Shown here: in pieces, positions 26,524 to 34,058 of the stretch
Numbering within the stretch: the stretch's first letter is position 1
How the letters are laid out: every line of letters starts with the position of its first letter
NCBI GenBank assembly: GCA_944389895.1
Contig: CALXOA010000024.1
Span: 1-37,628 of the forward strand
DNA: 37,628 nucleotides
From: an uncultured Victivallis sp.
GTDB lineage: Bacteria > Verrucomicrobiota > Lentisphaeria > Victivallales > Victivallaceae
Direction of reading: 5' to 3'
The notes under the pieces: generated by a model
What the model was told of the DNA's origin: nothing
The model's input: the letters and a program-made list of their open reading frames with translations, nothing else
Database searches by the model: none
Translations under genes and position numbers: made by a program

Positions 26524-27360
26524 TCAACGCGGTTTTTCCGCAGAGAAGATGTAGCCCGCCGTATCGTGTGAGATCCGGCCGATGCCGGGAAACGGCAGAT
26601 GCATTCCGGCAACCGGTTTCGAAGCGGCGGCGGCGAGATCGTAGAATTGTTTCCGGATCCGGGCGGCCTTTTCAGGCTCCATATCATAGGTCGCGCTGAG
26701 TTCCGGCCGCGGGAACTGGATTGCTCCGGCGTGCAACAGGTCACCGACGATCAACAGGGAATCCGTTTCAAAAACGGTGTGCCCCGGCGTATGCCCCGAC
26801 GCGTCGAGCGCCCGGATCCCCGGAACCACCTCTTCGCCGAACCGGAATGATTTCACCCGGTCGCCGTAAGTTCGGAACACCTTCCTTGCGAGTTCCCCGC
26901 GCGCCCCGGCGGCGTCACTCTGCCAGTACTCCCGTTCCGGCGCAGCGACAAACACGGTGGCGGCGGGGAAAACGGCCTTCCCCTCCCCGTCGAGCAAACC
27001 GCCGATATGATCGCCGTGGATATGGGTAAGGAGGATGAAGTCGATCTTTTCCGGGGAGATACCGAGCGCCTTGATTTTACGGAGCATCGTTCCCCGCTCT
27101 CCGCCGTTCCCGGCATCGATCAGGATGAGTTTGCCGTCATGCTTCAACAGAAAGACGTTGACGGAAGAAGGCGCCTGCAGGTCCCCGGCCAGTTTCCGAA
27201 ACTCCGTGTCGGAAATTCCGGGAAAAAGTTCCTTTCGCATCTTCGAGACGGCATCCTGAACGGCAGTCACTTCGAAATTGCCGAACCGGAACATCACAAC
27301 ACCGGATTCCGCCGCGATTCCACAGGACAACATGGCAAAACCGGCCAGCAACCACTTCAT
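26524..27360 (-). CDS. Secreted metallo-beta-lactamase-fold hydrolase
   Basis: A 278-residue protein. The ATG at 27360 follows GGAGG and begins a signal peptide (MKWLLAGFAMLSCGIAAES); the frame is open 44 codons further upstream without a start signal. Residues 112-118 (THIHGDH) are the HxHxDH zinc motif. A later His (ASGHTPGHT), Asp (VGDLLH) and His near the C-terminus (GMHLPFPGIG) complete the binuclear site. LILIDAGNG near 78-86 is the typical strand before it. The overall pattern is that of lactonase or glyoxalase-II-like MBL enzymes, not of a beta-lactamase; the substrate is unknown. It is convergent with uvrA (34 bp apart) and borders the phage-derived island. Confidence 0.88.
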   Translation of the reverse strand: MKWLLAGFAMLSCGIAAESGVVMFRFGNFEVTAVQDAVSKMRKELFPGISDTEFRKLAGDLQAPSSVNVFLLKHDGKLILIDAGNGGERGTMLRKIKALGISPEKIDFILLTHIHGDHIGGLLDGEGKAVFPAATVFVAAPEREYWQSDAAGARGELARKVFRTYGDRVKSFRFGEEVVPGIRALDASGHTPGHTVFETDSLLIVGDLLHAGAIQFPRPELSATYDMEPEKAARIRKQFYDLAAAASKPVAGMHLPFPGIGRISHDTAGYIFSAEKPR

Positions 27361-27444
27361 CACGATACACCTCCGAAGAAAAAATTCCCCTGAACTTCTG
27401 ATTTCGCGCCCTTGTTCAGGAAGTATATCACAATATGGAATAAA

Positions 27445-28764
27445 ATGCAAGCCGCCGGCGGCCACGTCTGGAATAACGAAGCCTACTGCCAAATGCTCTC
27501 GAGGACGGTGCTGCTGAATGCCGGGCGGCAGACCTATTTCGACACCTGCGCCGAAAACGGCAACGACGTGGTCCGGGTGACGGTCTCCGGCAACCCATGC
27601 CCCGCCTGCGCGGTGTGGGAGAACCGGCTGCTGTCAATCAGCGGCGCCACCGAGGGGCTGCCGACCGTTTCACAGGCGACCGCCGCCGGGCTGTGCCACC
27701 CGAACTGCACGCATTCGTTCGTCGCGGTCGGGGAATTTACAATGCAGGAGGATTTCACCGCCGACGGCCGACCGAAAGAGGGCGTCAACTCCCCCGGGAA
27801 GGAGGAGAAGGACGACAAGGAGGCGTGGCAGAAGTATCGAAACAGCCTGAAACCGCAAAAAGCTAAGAAAGCCCCCTCCGCCGCGCCAAAGAAGAAATCC
27901 GCGCCGACTACTCCGGCAACCGCAAAACCGGCCGCCAAGGCCCCGGCTAAGCCCGCAAAGGCTACTCCCGCGGCAGTACAGCCGGAGTTGCCGCTGTATG
28001 ACAACAGATTTCAATCACCGGATCTCTCTGCATGGAATGATCCGAAGGCAGTTCGCTTGCGGGAGCAGCATAATCGCAAAATTATGGAAGCACGTCGCAC
28101 AGAGCTGGAATCATATGCCCGCAAACACAACATGACCTATGACGAATATGTTGCAGAAGCAGAAAAGAAGCTTCAAAAATTGATGGACGACGCAAGTCTA
28201 TATCGGAGAGATAATACTGATGTTTTTCTGAATATTCTGAATGATGGAAGATTCAAGTCTCAATTTGAAACCAATACCAGTAGTGGTGCATTAACTCATG
28301 ACGATAGAAGAAAAGTAGAAAAACAGATTTGGGGATATCAGGATCAAGTTGTGAAACAGCGCCCGATTTATGGAACAGTCAGCGCTTCCGCCAATGGGAA
28401 GGGAGGTTCCATAGCCAGCAGTTACTGGTATGGTGATATCATTTGCAAGTTTAAACCTGAAATCAGGACGCGAACTACATTTACCAATGGGGATTCCCTG
28501 GGGCATGGTAATATATACGGCTCATGCCCTGTTGATAACGTAAATCTTACCAGTATCCGCAGTGTGGATGTATTGGATCAGAAGATCAACAAGATTGATC
28601 ATGTTATTGATCTTGTCTATAATGAGGCGCAATTCCACGGAGAAGTGCACTGTTCTGATATTGAAAAAGTGTTTTTTGAACCATCGGCGACGGCTCATAA
28701 CGATTTTGATCGGATAACGCAGGAATTGAAAAAACGCGGGATTCCATTTGAAATTCTAAAGTAA
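27445..28764 (+). CDS. Truncated phage minor capsid protein fused to a putative toxin tip
   Basis: The open frame begins at a TTG at 27412; the first ATG, at 27445, has no clear ribosome-binding site. Numbering from the TTG gives 450 residues. Residues about 12-110 match what I recall of phage minor capsid protein 2: NPCPACAVWENRLLSISGA, then LCHPNCTHSF with a Cys/His set (C63, C66, C95, H96, C99, H101). The 250 or so residues that normally precede this are missing. A Lys/Ala/Pro linker (about 146-192) leads to a domain (about 240-425) with QRPIYGTVS, RTTFTNGDS and NEAQFHGEV, resembling my memory of DUF3626, a toxin-like family. The C-terminal half is clearly more AT-rich than the first. Read as a prophage remnant carrying a toxin module; expression and toxicity are inferred. 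Confidence 0.65.
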   Translation: MQAAGGHVWNNEAYCQMLSRTVLLNAGRQTYFDTCAENGNDVVRVTVSGNPCPACAVWENRLLSISGATEGLPTVSQATAAGLCHPNCTHSFVAVGEFTMQEDFTADGRPKEGVNSPGKEEKDDKEAWQKYRNSLKPQKAKKAPSAAPKKKSAPTTPATAKPAAKAPAKPAKATPAAVQPELPLYDNRFQSPDLSAWNDPKAVRLREQHNRKIMEARRTELESYARKHNMTYDEYVAEAEKKLQKLMDDASLYRRDNTDVFLNILNDGRFKSQFETNTSSGALTHDDRRKVEKQIWGYQDQVVKQRPIYGTVSASANGKGGSIASSYWYGDIICKFKPEIRTRTTFTNGDSLGHGNIYGSCPVDNVNLTSIRSVDVLDQKINKIDHVIDLVYNEAQFHGEVHCSDIEKVFFEPSATAHNDFDRITQELKKRGIPFEILK

Positions 28765-28795
28765 TCACGGTATTTTAAGATAAGGAGTTATGCTC

Positions 28796-29041
28796 ATGAA
28801 AATTATTGCAGTCAGTTACGCCAGCTACGCAATCGAAGTCGATGAACATAATGTTATTGTCGTTGATGTTAATCGGAATTTTCGTACTGGTCCTATCTGG
28901 AAAGAACGAATGTACGGTTTACATGTATGGCAAGAACCCAAAGAACCATTGCCTTCCATTGATGAACTGATGGCATATCCACTTTATGAGCAGTTCAATG
29001 ATCCGAAATATGCAGATGCAATGAAATATCACGAAGAATAA
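28796..29041 (+). CDS. Small acidic protein, candidate immunity protein
   Basis: An 81-residue protein. AAGGAG at 28782-28787 is 8 nt before the ATG at 28796, which I prefer to an ATG 6 bp upstream. It is acidic, Tyr/Trp-containing and has no signal peptide or membrane segment. It begins 31 bp after the capsid-toxin fusion and shares the lower GC content of that gene's 3' half; both are ended by strong terminators. The position directly behind a toxin tip, the size and the acidity fit an immunity protein. I do not recognise the family from sequence. Confidence 0.65.
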   Translation: MKIIAVSYASYAIEVDEHNVIVVDVNRNFRTGPIWKERMYGLHVWQEPKEPLPSIDELMAYPLYEQFNDPKYADAMKYHEE

Positions 29042-29056
29042 GCAAGTGTTCCACGC

Positions 29057-29079
29057 CCCGGCTTGTCGGCCGGGTTTTT
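29057..29079 (+). terminator. Intrinsic terminator after the candidate toxin-immunity pair
   Basis: CCCGGC (29057-29062) pairs with GCCGGG (29069-29074) around a 6-nt loop, followed by TTTTT (29075-29079). Confidence 0.75.
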
Positions 29080-29125
29080 CTTTGCCGCGGCAAACCGGTG
29101 GTAACGGTGATTGAATGTTTTCCAA

Positions 29126-29159
29126 GGCTCCATGCTTGATTGCATGGGGCCTTTTTTTT
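29126..29159 (+). terminator. Strong intrinsic terminator
   Basis: A 10-bp stem (29126-29135 with 29142-29151, one G-T pair) and a 6-nt loop are followed by eight T. It is the second terminator within 105 bp. The 46-nt stretch between the two holds no ORF and could be the end of a small RNA. Confidence 0.8.
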
Positions 29160-29280
29160 CGCCATGAAAACCGGCAAGAAACCGGCAACAGTAAAAATAA
29201 AATTGAGGGGGAGAAATCAACTTTTTGAAAAAACGTGCGGCAACCTTGGGGGATCTTTAGTAATACTTACTTCAAGCTGT

Positions 29281-29694
29281 TCAGTGAAGAGCACTCAACA
29301 CGGCCTCAATTTTTACATCCAGCCCGAAATCAGACGGCTTCGACACTTTTTCATAACCATAACCACGCCTTGGCTTTTGCGGAACCGATACGGCAAACGT
29401 TTCCTGAAAAGCATACCAGGCATTCCGAAGTTTGCGGTTCGCACCACGACGAAACCAGCGGGAATTGCAGTATATATCGATCTTGTGCCCGGCCATCCTG
29501 ACTGCGGTTTTCAGGGAATCAGACACTTCACCACGGGAAAAATCGGCGGCCATGCGCTCCCAGATCGACTGCATATCATTGACCAGCTCAAACTGCATGT
29601 TCATCTTCATTTGTCCGCGCTCCTGTGCTTTCATGATACCATAGGCGCCGATCATTCCAATAACCGCGCAAGTTATGTTGACAATCAGATCCAT
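29281..29694 (-). CDS. Small membrane-anchored protein, phage-associated
   Basis: A 137-residue protein. The ATG at 29694 follows GGAGG; the frame is open a further 43 codons upstream without a start signal. Residues 3-21 (LIVNITCAVIGMIGAYGIM) form one membrane helix; the rest is soluble, helical and basic (WFRRGANRKLRNAWYAF). The first part after the helix is charged (KAQERGQMKMNMQFELVNDM). I do not recognise the family. A holin or superinfection-exclusion-like role would fit the phage-derived surroundings but is a guess. A well-spaced promoter lies just upstream. The plus-strand ORF over the same bases looks like its shadow. Confidence 0.65.
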   Translation of the reverse strand: MDLIVNITCAVIGMIGAYGIMKAQERGQMKMNMQFELVNDMQSIWERMAADFSRGEVSDSLKTAVRMAGHKIDIYCNSRWFRRGANRKLRNAWYAFQETFAVSVPQKPRRGYGYEKVSKPSDFGLDVKIEAVLSALH

Positions 29695-29733
29695 GACAGA
29701 AGCCTCCGGTAGATGTGATGATGTGGCGTCGTT

Positions 29734-29762
29734 ACTATATCCCCGGAGGCTTTGCATTGCAA
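29734..29762 (-). promoter_or_regulatory. Promoter of the small membrane protein gene
   Basis: On the minus strand TTGCAA (29762-29757) and TATAGT (29739-29734) are 17 bp apart, about 40 bp before the start codon at 29694. Confidence 0.6.
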
Positions 29763-29882
29763 ACTGTTCCACCGTGAAAAACTGATGACAACGGTTGCGC
29801 CGGGTATTTTTTCGATGCTCCATATTGGAATTTCAGAATGGATTAAAACGCAAGATTTTTGCAAAATAATCCATACTTTCGA

Positions 29883-29910
29883 TTGATGGTTCCGGAAACG
29901 GCGCTATATT
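29883..29910 (+). promoter_or_regulatory. Promoter of the Cys-rich HTH gene
   Basis: TTGATG (29883-29888) and TATATT (29905-29910) with a 16-bp spacer lie just before the ATG at 29933. This also argues against the TTG start at 29909, which would lie within the promoter. Confidence 0.5.
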
Positions 29911-29932
29911 GAAAATCAAGGGGGTTTTCAGT

Positions 29933-30358
29933 ATGGAACAGGCGCCGGAGTGCTGGGGAAAATTCGATCAATGCGGGCGGGTGTGCGAATTTGCAGCCGC
30001 CTGCCGCCTCTGCACCCAAACCGAAGCCCGCATGGACCGCGCCCTCGGCGGGCAGGAGTTCGACAGCGCCGCGGAGTGGGCCCCCCACCTAGCCGATTAC
30101 CGGCACATCCCCGGTGAGGAGCCGGAGGAGCCGGAACCGCTCCCGGCGGAACACAGCGCGGCCGATTTCGCCGGATTCCTCAATTTTCTGCTCCACCTCG
30201 ACAACTACACCCTCGGCATTCTCGCCGAGATCATCGCCCCATCCCGCGAGCGCAAACGGTTCACCGTCGCCGAACTCGCCCGGATTCACGGCATTTCCCG
30301 GCAGGGGATGCACCGGAAACTCCTCGACACCGCCCGGAAATCCCCGGAGAGAATTTGA
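29933..30358 (+). CDS. Cys-rich protein with C-terminal helix-turn-helix
   Basis: A 141-residue protein with the ATG at 29933 after a weak G-rich site. The first 30 residues carry five Cys (C7, C14, C18, C24, C27) spaced like a small metal-binding module. A Glu/Pro-rich stretch follows (EEPEEPEPL near 62-70), then a helical region. Residues about 110-133 (FTVAELARIHGISRQGMHRKLL) form a helix-turn-helix of the type found in sigma-4-like and phage regulators. A small phage-derived or island regulator is likely; its target is unknown. It is the first gene after the small membrane-protein gene, divergent from it, and is followed by a lipoprotein gene. Confidence 0.6.
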   Translation: MEQAPECWGKFDQCGRVCEFAAACRLCTQTEARMDRALGGQEFDSAAEWAPHLADYRHIPGEEPEEPEPLPAEHSAADFAGFLNFLLHLDNYTLGILAEIIAPSRERKRFTVAELARIHGISRQGMHRKLLDTARKSPERI

Positions 30359-30382
30359 TTTTGAAAAGCTCCGGGTTATATT
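30355..30382 (+). promoter_or_regulatory. Possible promoter of the small lipoprotein gene
   Basis: TTGATT (30355-30360) and TATATT (30377-30382) are 16 bp apart and overlap the end of the preceding gene. The layout resembles the promoter at 29883-29910. Confidence 0.4.
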
Positions 30383-30435
30383 TCAGATAAGATGAGTGCC
30401 ATGGGGGTACTCTGGATCAGGGAAAGGATTGTGTC

Positions 30436-30609
30436 ATGAAAAAGATTTTCTTCCTCGCCGCCATTGCCGGAACGCTGTGCGCATTGACCGGCTGCGGCTC
30501 GTTGCGTACTCCGACCTCCGGAGAGAACAGCGACAAGGTTTATTACAGCACCTTCTACGGCATTTCGATCGAAAGCCTCGTCTACGGAGACGGACTTATC
30601 GTCAAGTAA
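30436..30609 (+). CDS. Small lipoprotein, 57 residues
   Basis: ATG at 30436 after AAAGGA, stop at 30607-30609. The sequence opens with MKKIFFLAAIAGTLCALTGC, a textbook lipoprotein signal with the lipid-anchored Cys at position 20. The 37-residue mature peptide starts GSLRTPTSGEN and contains aromatic residues (KVYYSTFYGISIESLVYG). A strong intrinsic terminator follows 15 bp after the stop codon, so this is a complete single-gene unit. I recognise no family; a phage-encoded surface lipoprotein that changes the host envelope is one possibility. Confidence 0.8.
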   Translation: MKKIFFLAAIAGTLCALTGCGSLRTPTSGENSDKVYYSTFYGISIESLVYGDGLIVK

Positions 30610-30623
30610 TAAACGGTTCGCCG

Positions 30624-30673
30624 ACACCGGTCAGAGGAGTTGTTGTACTCTTCTGCCCGGTGTTTTTGTTTTT
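30624..30673 (+). terminator. Strong intrinsic terminator after the small lipoprotein
   Basis: The arms 30624-30630 with 30657-30663 and 30632-30640 with 30047 offset region 30647-30655 form a 16-bp stem with one internal mismatch and a 6-nt loop, then TTTTTGTTTTT. Confidence 0.85.
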
Positions 30674-30838
30674 CTGAAAACCCATCGCCCTGCGGGCCGT
30701 GCGTCAGAAAATTCTCCTATCATAGCAAACAAACCTAAAGAAGCGATGGGAAATGAGAAAAACTCCTTTATGTTCAGACGAAAAGGAGAATATCTCGAAA
30801 AATATTTACTCTACAAAATTTATCAAGACTACTCGGAA

Positions 30839-31921
30839 TCATTGTTGTGTATTTTTATCACAATATTTGGCCAAAGTATGCCTTAGACGGGATGAGTAAT
30901 TATACAAATCCATGGCAGACTGGATCGAAATGCGCTCCTCCGCTTCGCCATCAAAAAAGACAACCGACTTTCTATTCAAATTATTAAAATACAAACGACA
31001 GAGCGGCTTTCGATTGTTGTCGTGATAGAGGATCGCGCAATAACTCTTTGCATCCCTCATGACAATCTCATCAACGGGAACGTCCTGACACAGGATAGCT
31101 CGAATAATATTATATGCATCAATCTCCTCCTGAGTTGTTACGATTTCATTCTCAGCATCTTCCTGCTGTGCTGCTGTTACCGCAGCAATTTCTTCTGACT
31201 TGGCCTCTGTTGTATTCAATGCATTGTTTAGATGAGATTTTACTTTGTCATTAATCACTGTTTCGATCGCAGATTTTACCAGAGGAGTAATTTTCTCCTT
31301 GACTTTTTCTGTGAAAAAGTTACCGCCGCAATCCATCTTTTTAAAAATCAAACGAATAAATTCTTCAGAAGGATTGGAGAGTTCTTCTTTAAGCACATTA
31401 CGAATCGATGTTGCACACTTTAGTACAGCAGCACGATCACGGATATTCTGTTCATTAAAATTATCTTTTGAAAATTTAGCCAATTCGTTGTAATCGATTT
31501 TATCAAGTTCTCGAAGATTAATTTCCAGAAACGGCTTTGTATCCATCTTATTGGGTTCTTCAAGATCTGTGAAGAACTTGTAAACTATTCCATTAGTCAA
31601 AACACCAAACTTGGCTTTGGTTGCATGAAAATAACGGAATAATTGGCTTTCATTGTCAACACAGAGTTCGGTACAACAAGATTTGCACTCAATCAGAATG
31701 GCCGGTTTCCCGTCATGAAAAATGGCATAGTCTACCTTTTCACCTTTTTTGATACCGATATCAGCTATAAATTCAGGAATCACCTCTTCAGGATCAAATA
31801 TGTCATACCCAAGCATTTGTATAAAAGGCATGATGAAAGCATTTTTGGTTGCTTCCTCAGTTTCAATCCGGTCAAAATTCTTTTCAATCCGTTCTGCAAT
31901 TTTCTTTATGGCCTCTTTCAT
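30839..31921 (-). CDS. Stand-alone nuclease with HsdR N-terminal-type domain
   Basis: A 360-residue protein behind AAAGGA. Residues about 20-150 match the N-terminal nuclease domain of type I restriction HsdR subunits (PD-(D/E)xK fold): MPFIQMLGYD, then D64 in KVDYAIF and E78-x-K80 in LIECKS, followed by QLFRYFHATKAKFGVLTNG. No helicase, methylase or specificity gene is nearby, and the protein lacks the helicase part of HsdR. The middle is charged and possibly coiled (about 200-290), and the C-terminal 70 residues look like a small separate domain (AKSYCAILYHDNNRKPLCRLYF). The gene is much more AT-rich than the chromosome around it, a sign of recent transfer. It could be a solo defence nuclease; this is inferred. 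Confidence 0.85.
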   Translation of the reverse strand: MKEAIKKIAERIEKNFDRIETEEATKNAFIMPFIQMLGYDIFDPEEVIPEFIADIGIKKGEKVDYAIFHDGKPAILIECKSCCTELCVDNESQLFRYFHATKAKFGVLTNGIVYKFFTDLEEPNKMDTKPFLEINLRELDKIDYNELAKFSKDNFNEQNIRDRAAVLKCATSIRNVLKEELSNPSEEFIRLIFKKMDCGGNFFTEKVKEKITPLVKSAIETVINDKVKSHLNNALNTTEAKSEEIAAVTAAQQEDAENEIVTTQEEIDAYNIIRAILCQDVPVDEIVMRDAKSYCAILYHDNNRKPLCRLYFNNLNRKSVVFFDGEAEERISIQSAMDLYNYSSRLRHTLAKYCDKNTQQ

Positions 31922-32002
31922 AACACTGGTCCTTTCAATTGAAGTGCAGGCGCCTAAAAACTTCAGGATAGAACTCTATTGAACATTTATCTTACAACGA
32001 AT

Positions 32003-32031
32003 AAAATAGCAGTTTTTAATGCCAAGATCAA
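32003..32031 (-). promoter_or_regulatory. Promoter of the stand-alone nuclease
   Basis: On the minus strand TTGATC (32031-32026) and TATTTT (32008-32003) are 17 bp apart, giving an 80-nt leader before the start at 31921. Confidence 0.5.
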
Positions 32032-32318
32032 GTTTTTTCAGGATAAAAGAGCAGAAGATTGTTCCCTGTAAGCGTATTCCGCAATAATTTGAACTGAATT
32101 TATCGAAATATACTCTTACATCACAGTTTTTCCTTCTTCCTCTTCAAATTTGAATCACCTCCATATTGAAAAACTTGCCTTTTCATTCGCATTTGGGACA
32201 ACCAGCCTTGAATTACACCTCTTCCCCGTACCCCTCCCCTCCCGCACATGGTGATCGCAAAGGTGTCTCTTCTCTCGCTGACGATATGTCTGCGATGAAG
32301 AAATTCGAAAACATACCG

Positions 32319-32348
32319 TTGCAACTGAAACAAAAGATGTTATATTAT
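32319..32348 (+). promoter_or_regulatory. Probable promoter of cstA
   Basis: TTGCAA (32319-32324) is 16 bp from TATATT (32341-32346) or 18 bp from TATTAT (32343-32348). The start codon of cstA is 40 bp downstream. Confidence 0.5.
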
Positions 32349-32387
32349 ATGGAATAAGCCAATTACAGCAACAGTGCAGGTGGGAAA

Positions 32388-33854
32388 ATGTTACTCTTTC
32401 TTCTGGGCCTCGCGATCCTCGTGATCGGTTACTTCACCTATGGAAAATTCATTGAGAAGATACTGGGCCCGGACGATCGCCTCACCCCCGCAAAGAAGAA
32501 CAGCGACGGCGTTGACTTCGTCGTACTTCCCCATTGGAAAAACATGCTGATTCAACTCCTGAACATCGCCGGCGTCGGTCCGGTGATCGGCGTGATCCTC
32601 GGTATCAAATTCGGCGTGATCGCCTTTCTGATCATTCCGATCGGCAACATCATCGGCGGCGCAGTCCACGATTTCGTCTCGGGCATGATGTCCCTGCGTC
32701 ACAACGGCGCCAATCTGCCCGCATTGATCAAAATGGCGACCGGAAGGACATTCTACTACATCTTTTCGGTGTTCATGGTTTTTCTTCTGCTGCTGGTGGT
32801 GGCGGTATTCATCAACATCCCCGCCAGACTGATCGACGGGTTCTGGCCCTCAACCGCATTGTTCGCGACAGCGGTCGCCGGAATCTTTCTCTATTACATC
32901 GCCGCAACGCTGTTTCCGGTTGACAAGATCATCGGTTCGGTTTATCCTTTCTTCGGTGCGCTGCTGATCCTCGGCACCTTCGCCATCTTCGGAGTGCTGA
33001 TGGTGGAAGCCGCAGGAAACCCGGCGCTCTTCTCCGAAACTCCCGCATTCAAGGCCGGAATGTTCACCGCTGCAAAGAACCAGCCGATCCTGCCGATGTT
33101 GTTTGTGACGATCGCCTGCGGGATTCTCTCAGGATTCCATGCCACCCAGTCGCCGATCATCGCACGGACCATGGCACACGAAAAACAGGCAAGATCCAGC
33201 TTCTACGGCATGATGGTCGTCGAAGGAATCATCGGCATGATCTGGGCAGCCGGCGGCCTCGCGATCTACAACCTCAAACCGGAGCTGATGGCACAGAATC
33301 CGACCCTGGTCCTCAGCGAAATTACCACCCATTTTCTCGGTACCGGAGTCGGAGCGGTCACCGTGATCAGCGTCATAATCCTGGCAATCACCTCGGGTGA
33401 TACCGCAATGCGTTCGATGCGGCTGAGCCTCGCGGAAATCTTCCATTACAGCCAGAAGCCGTTTATCAACCGTCTTCTGCTCTGCCTGCCGCTGATCGGT
33501 ATCGTCTCGCTGTTGCTCTGGTGGTCCAACCAGAGTCCCACCACTTTCAATCAGCTCTGGAACTACTTCGCCTGGGGCAATCAGGTGCTCGCAAGCTGTA
33601 CGTTGACCGTCGCCACCGTCTGGCTGGTCGCCAGGGGCAAGCCCGGCTGGATCACCGCGTTGCCCGGCGCATTCATGACCTTCATCGTCGCAACCTACAT
33701 CTTCTGGATCTCACCGGAGCACGGCGGTCCCATCGGGTTCGGCCTGGAGCTTCAGCAAGCCTATCTCGTCGCCGCATTTCTGGCACTGATGACACTGGTA
33801 TGGTCCTATCACCGCGGGCACGAACTTACCGGTGCCTTCGACGATCGCGCCTGA
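32388..33854 (+). CDS. cstA: CstA-family carbon starvation / pyruvate-peptide transporter
   Basis: A 488-residue integral membrane protein with about 13 hydrophobic segments. CstA hallmarks include YGKFIEKILGPDD near 23-35, the conserved GPVIGVILG stretch near 63-71, HDFVSGMMSLRHNGANLP near 93-110 and GILSGFHATQSPIIARTM near 245-262. This is the shorter (about 480-residue) version, not the 700-residue E. coli form. Members import pyruvate or peptides during nutrient limitation. AGGTGGG precedes the ATG. The gene stands alone, followed by a hairpin without a T-run; it is not obviously tied to the neighbouring glycan genes, though carbon-starvation expression would fit a scavenging lifestyle. 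Confidence 0.93.
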   Translation: MLLFLLGLAILVIGYFTYGKFIEKILGPDDRLTPAKKNSDGVDFVVLPHWKNMLIQLLNIAGVGPVIGVILGIKFGVIAFLIIPIGNIIGGAVHDFVSGMMSLRHNGANLPALIKMATGRTFYYIFSVFMVFLLLLVVAVFINIPARLIDGFWPSTALFATAVAGIFLYYIAATLFPVDKIIGSVYPFFGALLILGTFAIFGVLMVEAAGNPALFSETPAFKAGMFTAAKNQPILPMLFVTIACGILSGFHATQSPIIARTMAHEKQARSSFYGMMVVEGIIGMIWAAGGLAIYNLKPELMAQNPTLVLSEITTHFLGTGVGAVTVISVIILAITSGDTAMRSMRLSLAEIFHYSQKPFINRLLLCLPLIGIVSLLLWWSNQSPTTFNQLWNYFAWGNQVLASCTLTVATVWLVARGKPGWITALPGAFMTFIVATYIFWISPEHGGPIGFGLELQQAYLVAAFLALMTLVWSYHRGHELTGAFDDRA

Positions 33855-33873
33855 TCCCGCGGATTGCGCCTCC

Positions 33874-33901
33874 CCGGCGGAAGCTCTCCTGTTTCCGCCG
33901 G
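33874..33901 (+). terminator. Hairpin after cstA, possible terminator
   Basis: CCGGCGGAA (33874-33882) and TTCCGCCGG (33893-33901) form a perfect 9-bp stem with a 10-nt loop. No T-run follows. Confidence 0.45.
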
Positions 33902-33991
33902 TTCCCCTCCTCTCCTGTTGACGGCAAATATTCATATTGTCGTATCTTTCCTTCTTTTTGACGGAATTATCCCAAAAATTATTTTTACGCG

Positions 33992-34000
33992 TGGTATAAT
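33992..34000 (+). promoter_or_regulatory. Extended -10 promoter of the second pseudopilin gene
   Basis: TGG directly before TATAAT (33995-34000) is an extended -10 element; no good -35 is present at 17 bp. The sequence from TGGTATAATAT to CTCAGA closely matches the -10 region of the regulator promoter at 4272-4289. Confidence 0.55.
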
Positions 34001-34058
34001 ATATCTCAGAAAACGAAGCAGGGAACAATCTTTCTGCAGAGAAGGGAATTTAAAAAAA

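Larger units (their letters stand above)
31922..32387. other. Intergenic region between nuclease and cstA
   Basis: A 466-bp gap between divergent genes. It holds the nuclease promoter (32003-32031) and a likely cstA promoter (32319-32348). Short ORFs at 32121-32357 on both strands have no ribosome-binding site or recognisable content. I see nothing else. Confidence 0.5.

Noticed and set aside
29140..29712. A 190-residue plus-strand ORF over the small membrane protein gene
   Set aside because: The minus-strand frame has a GGAGG site, a clear membrane helix and a 17-bp-spaced promoter; the plus-strand frame starts inside a terminator stem.
29702..29750. Hairpin hiding the ribosome-binding site of the small membrane protein gene (8-bp inverted repeat)
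   Set aside because: The arm that would pair with GGAGG lies between the predicted -35 and -10 boxes, so it would not be transcribed from that promoter.
32121..32357. Short ORFs on both strands before cstA
   Set aside because: No ribosome-binding site, no recognisable content, and the plus-strand ORF overlaps the likely cstA promoter.
33958..34000. TTGACG as the -35 box of the second pseudopilin gene
   Set aside because: It is 31 bp from TATAAT, too far for a normal promoter; an extended -10 explains the site better.
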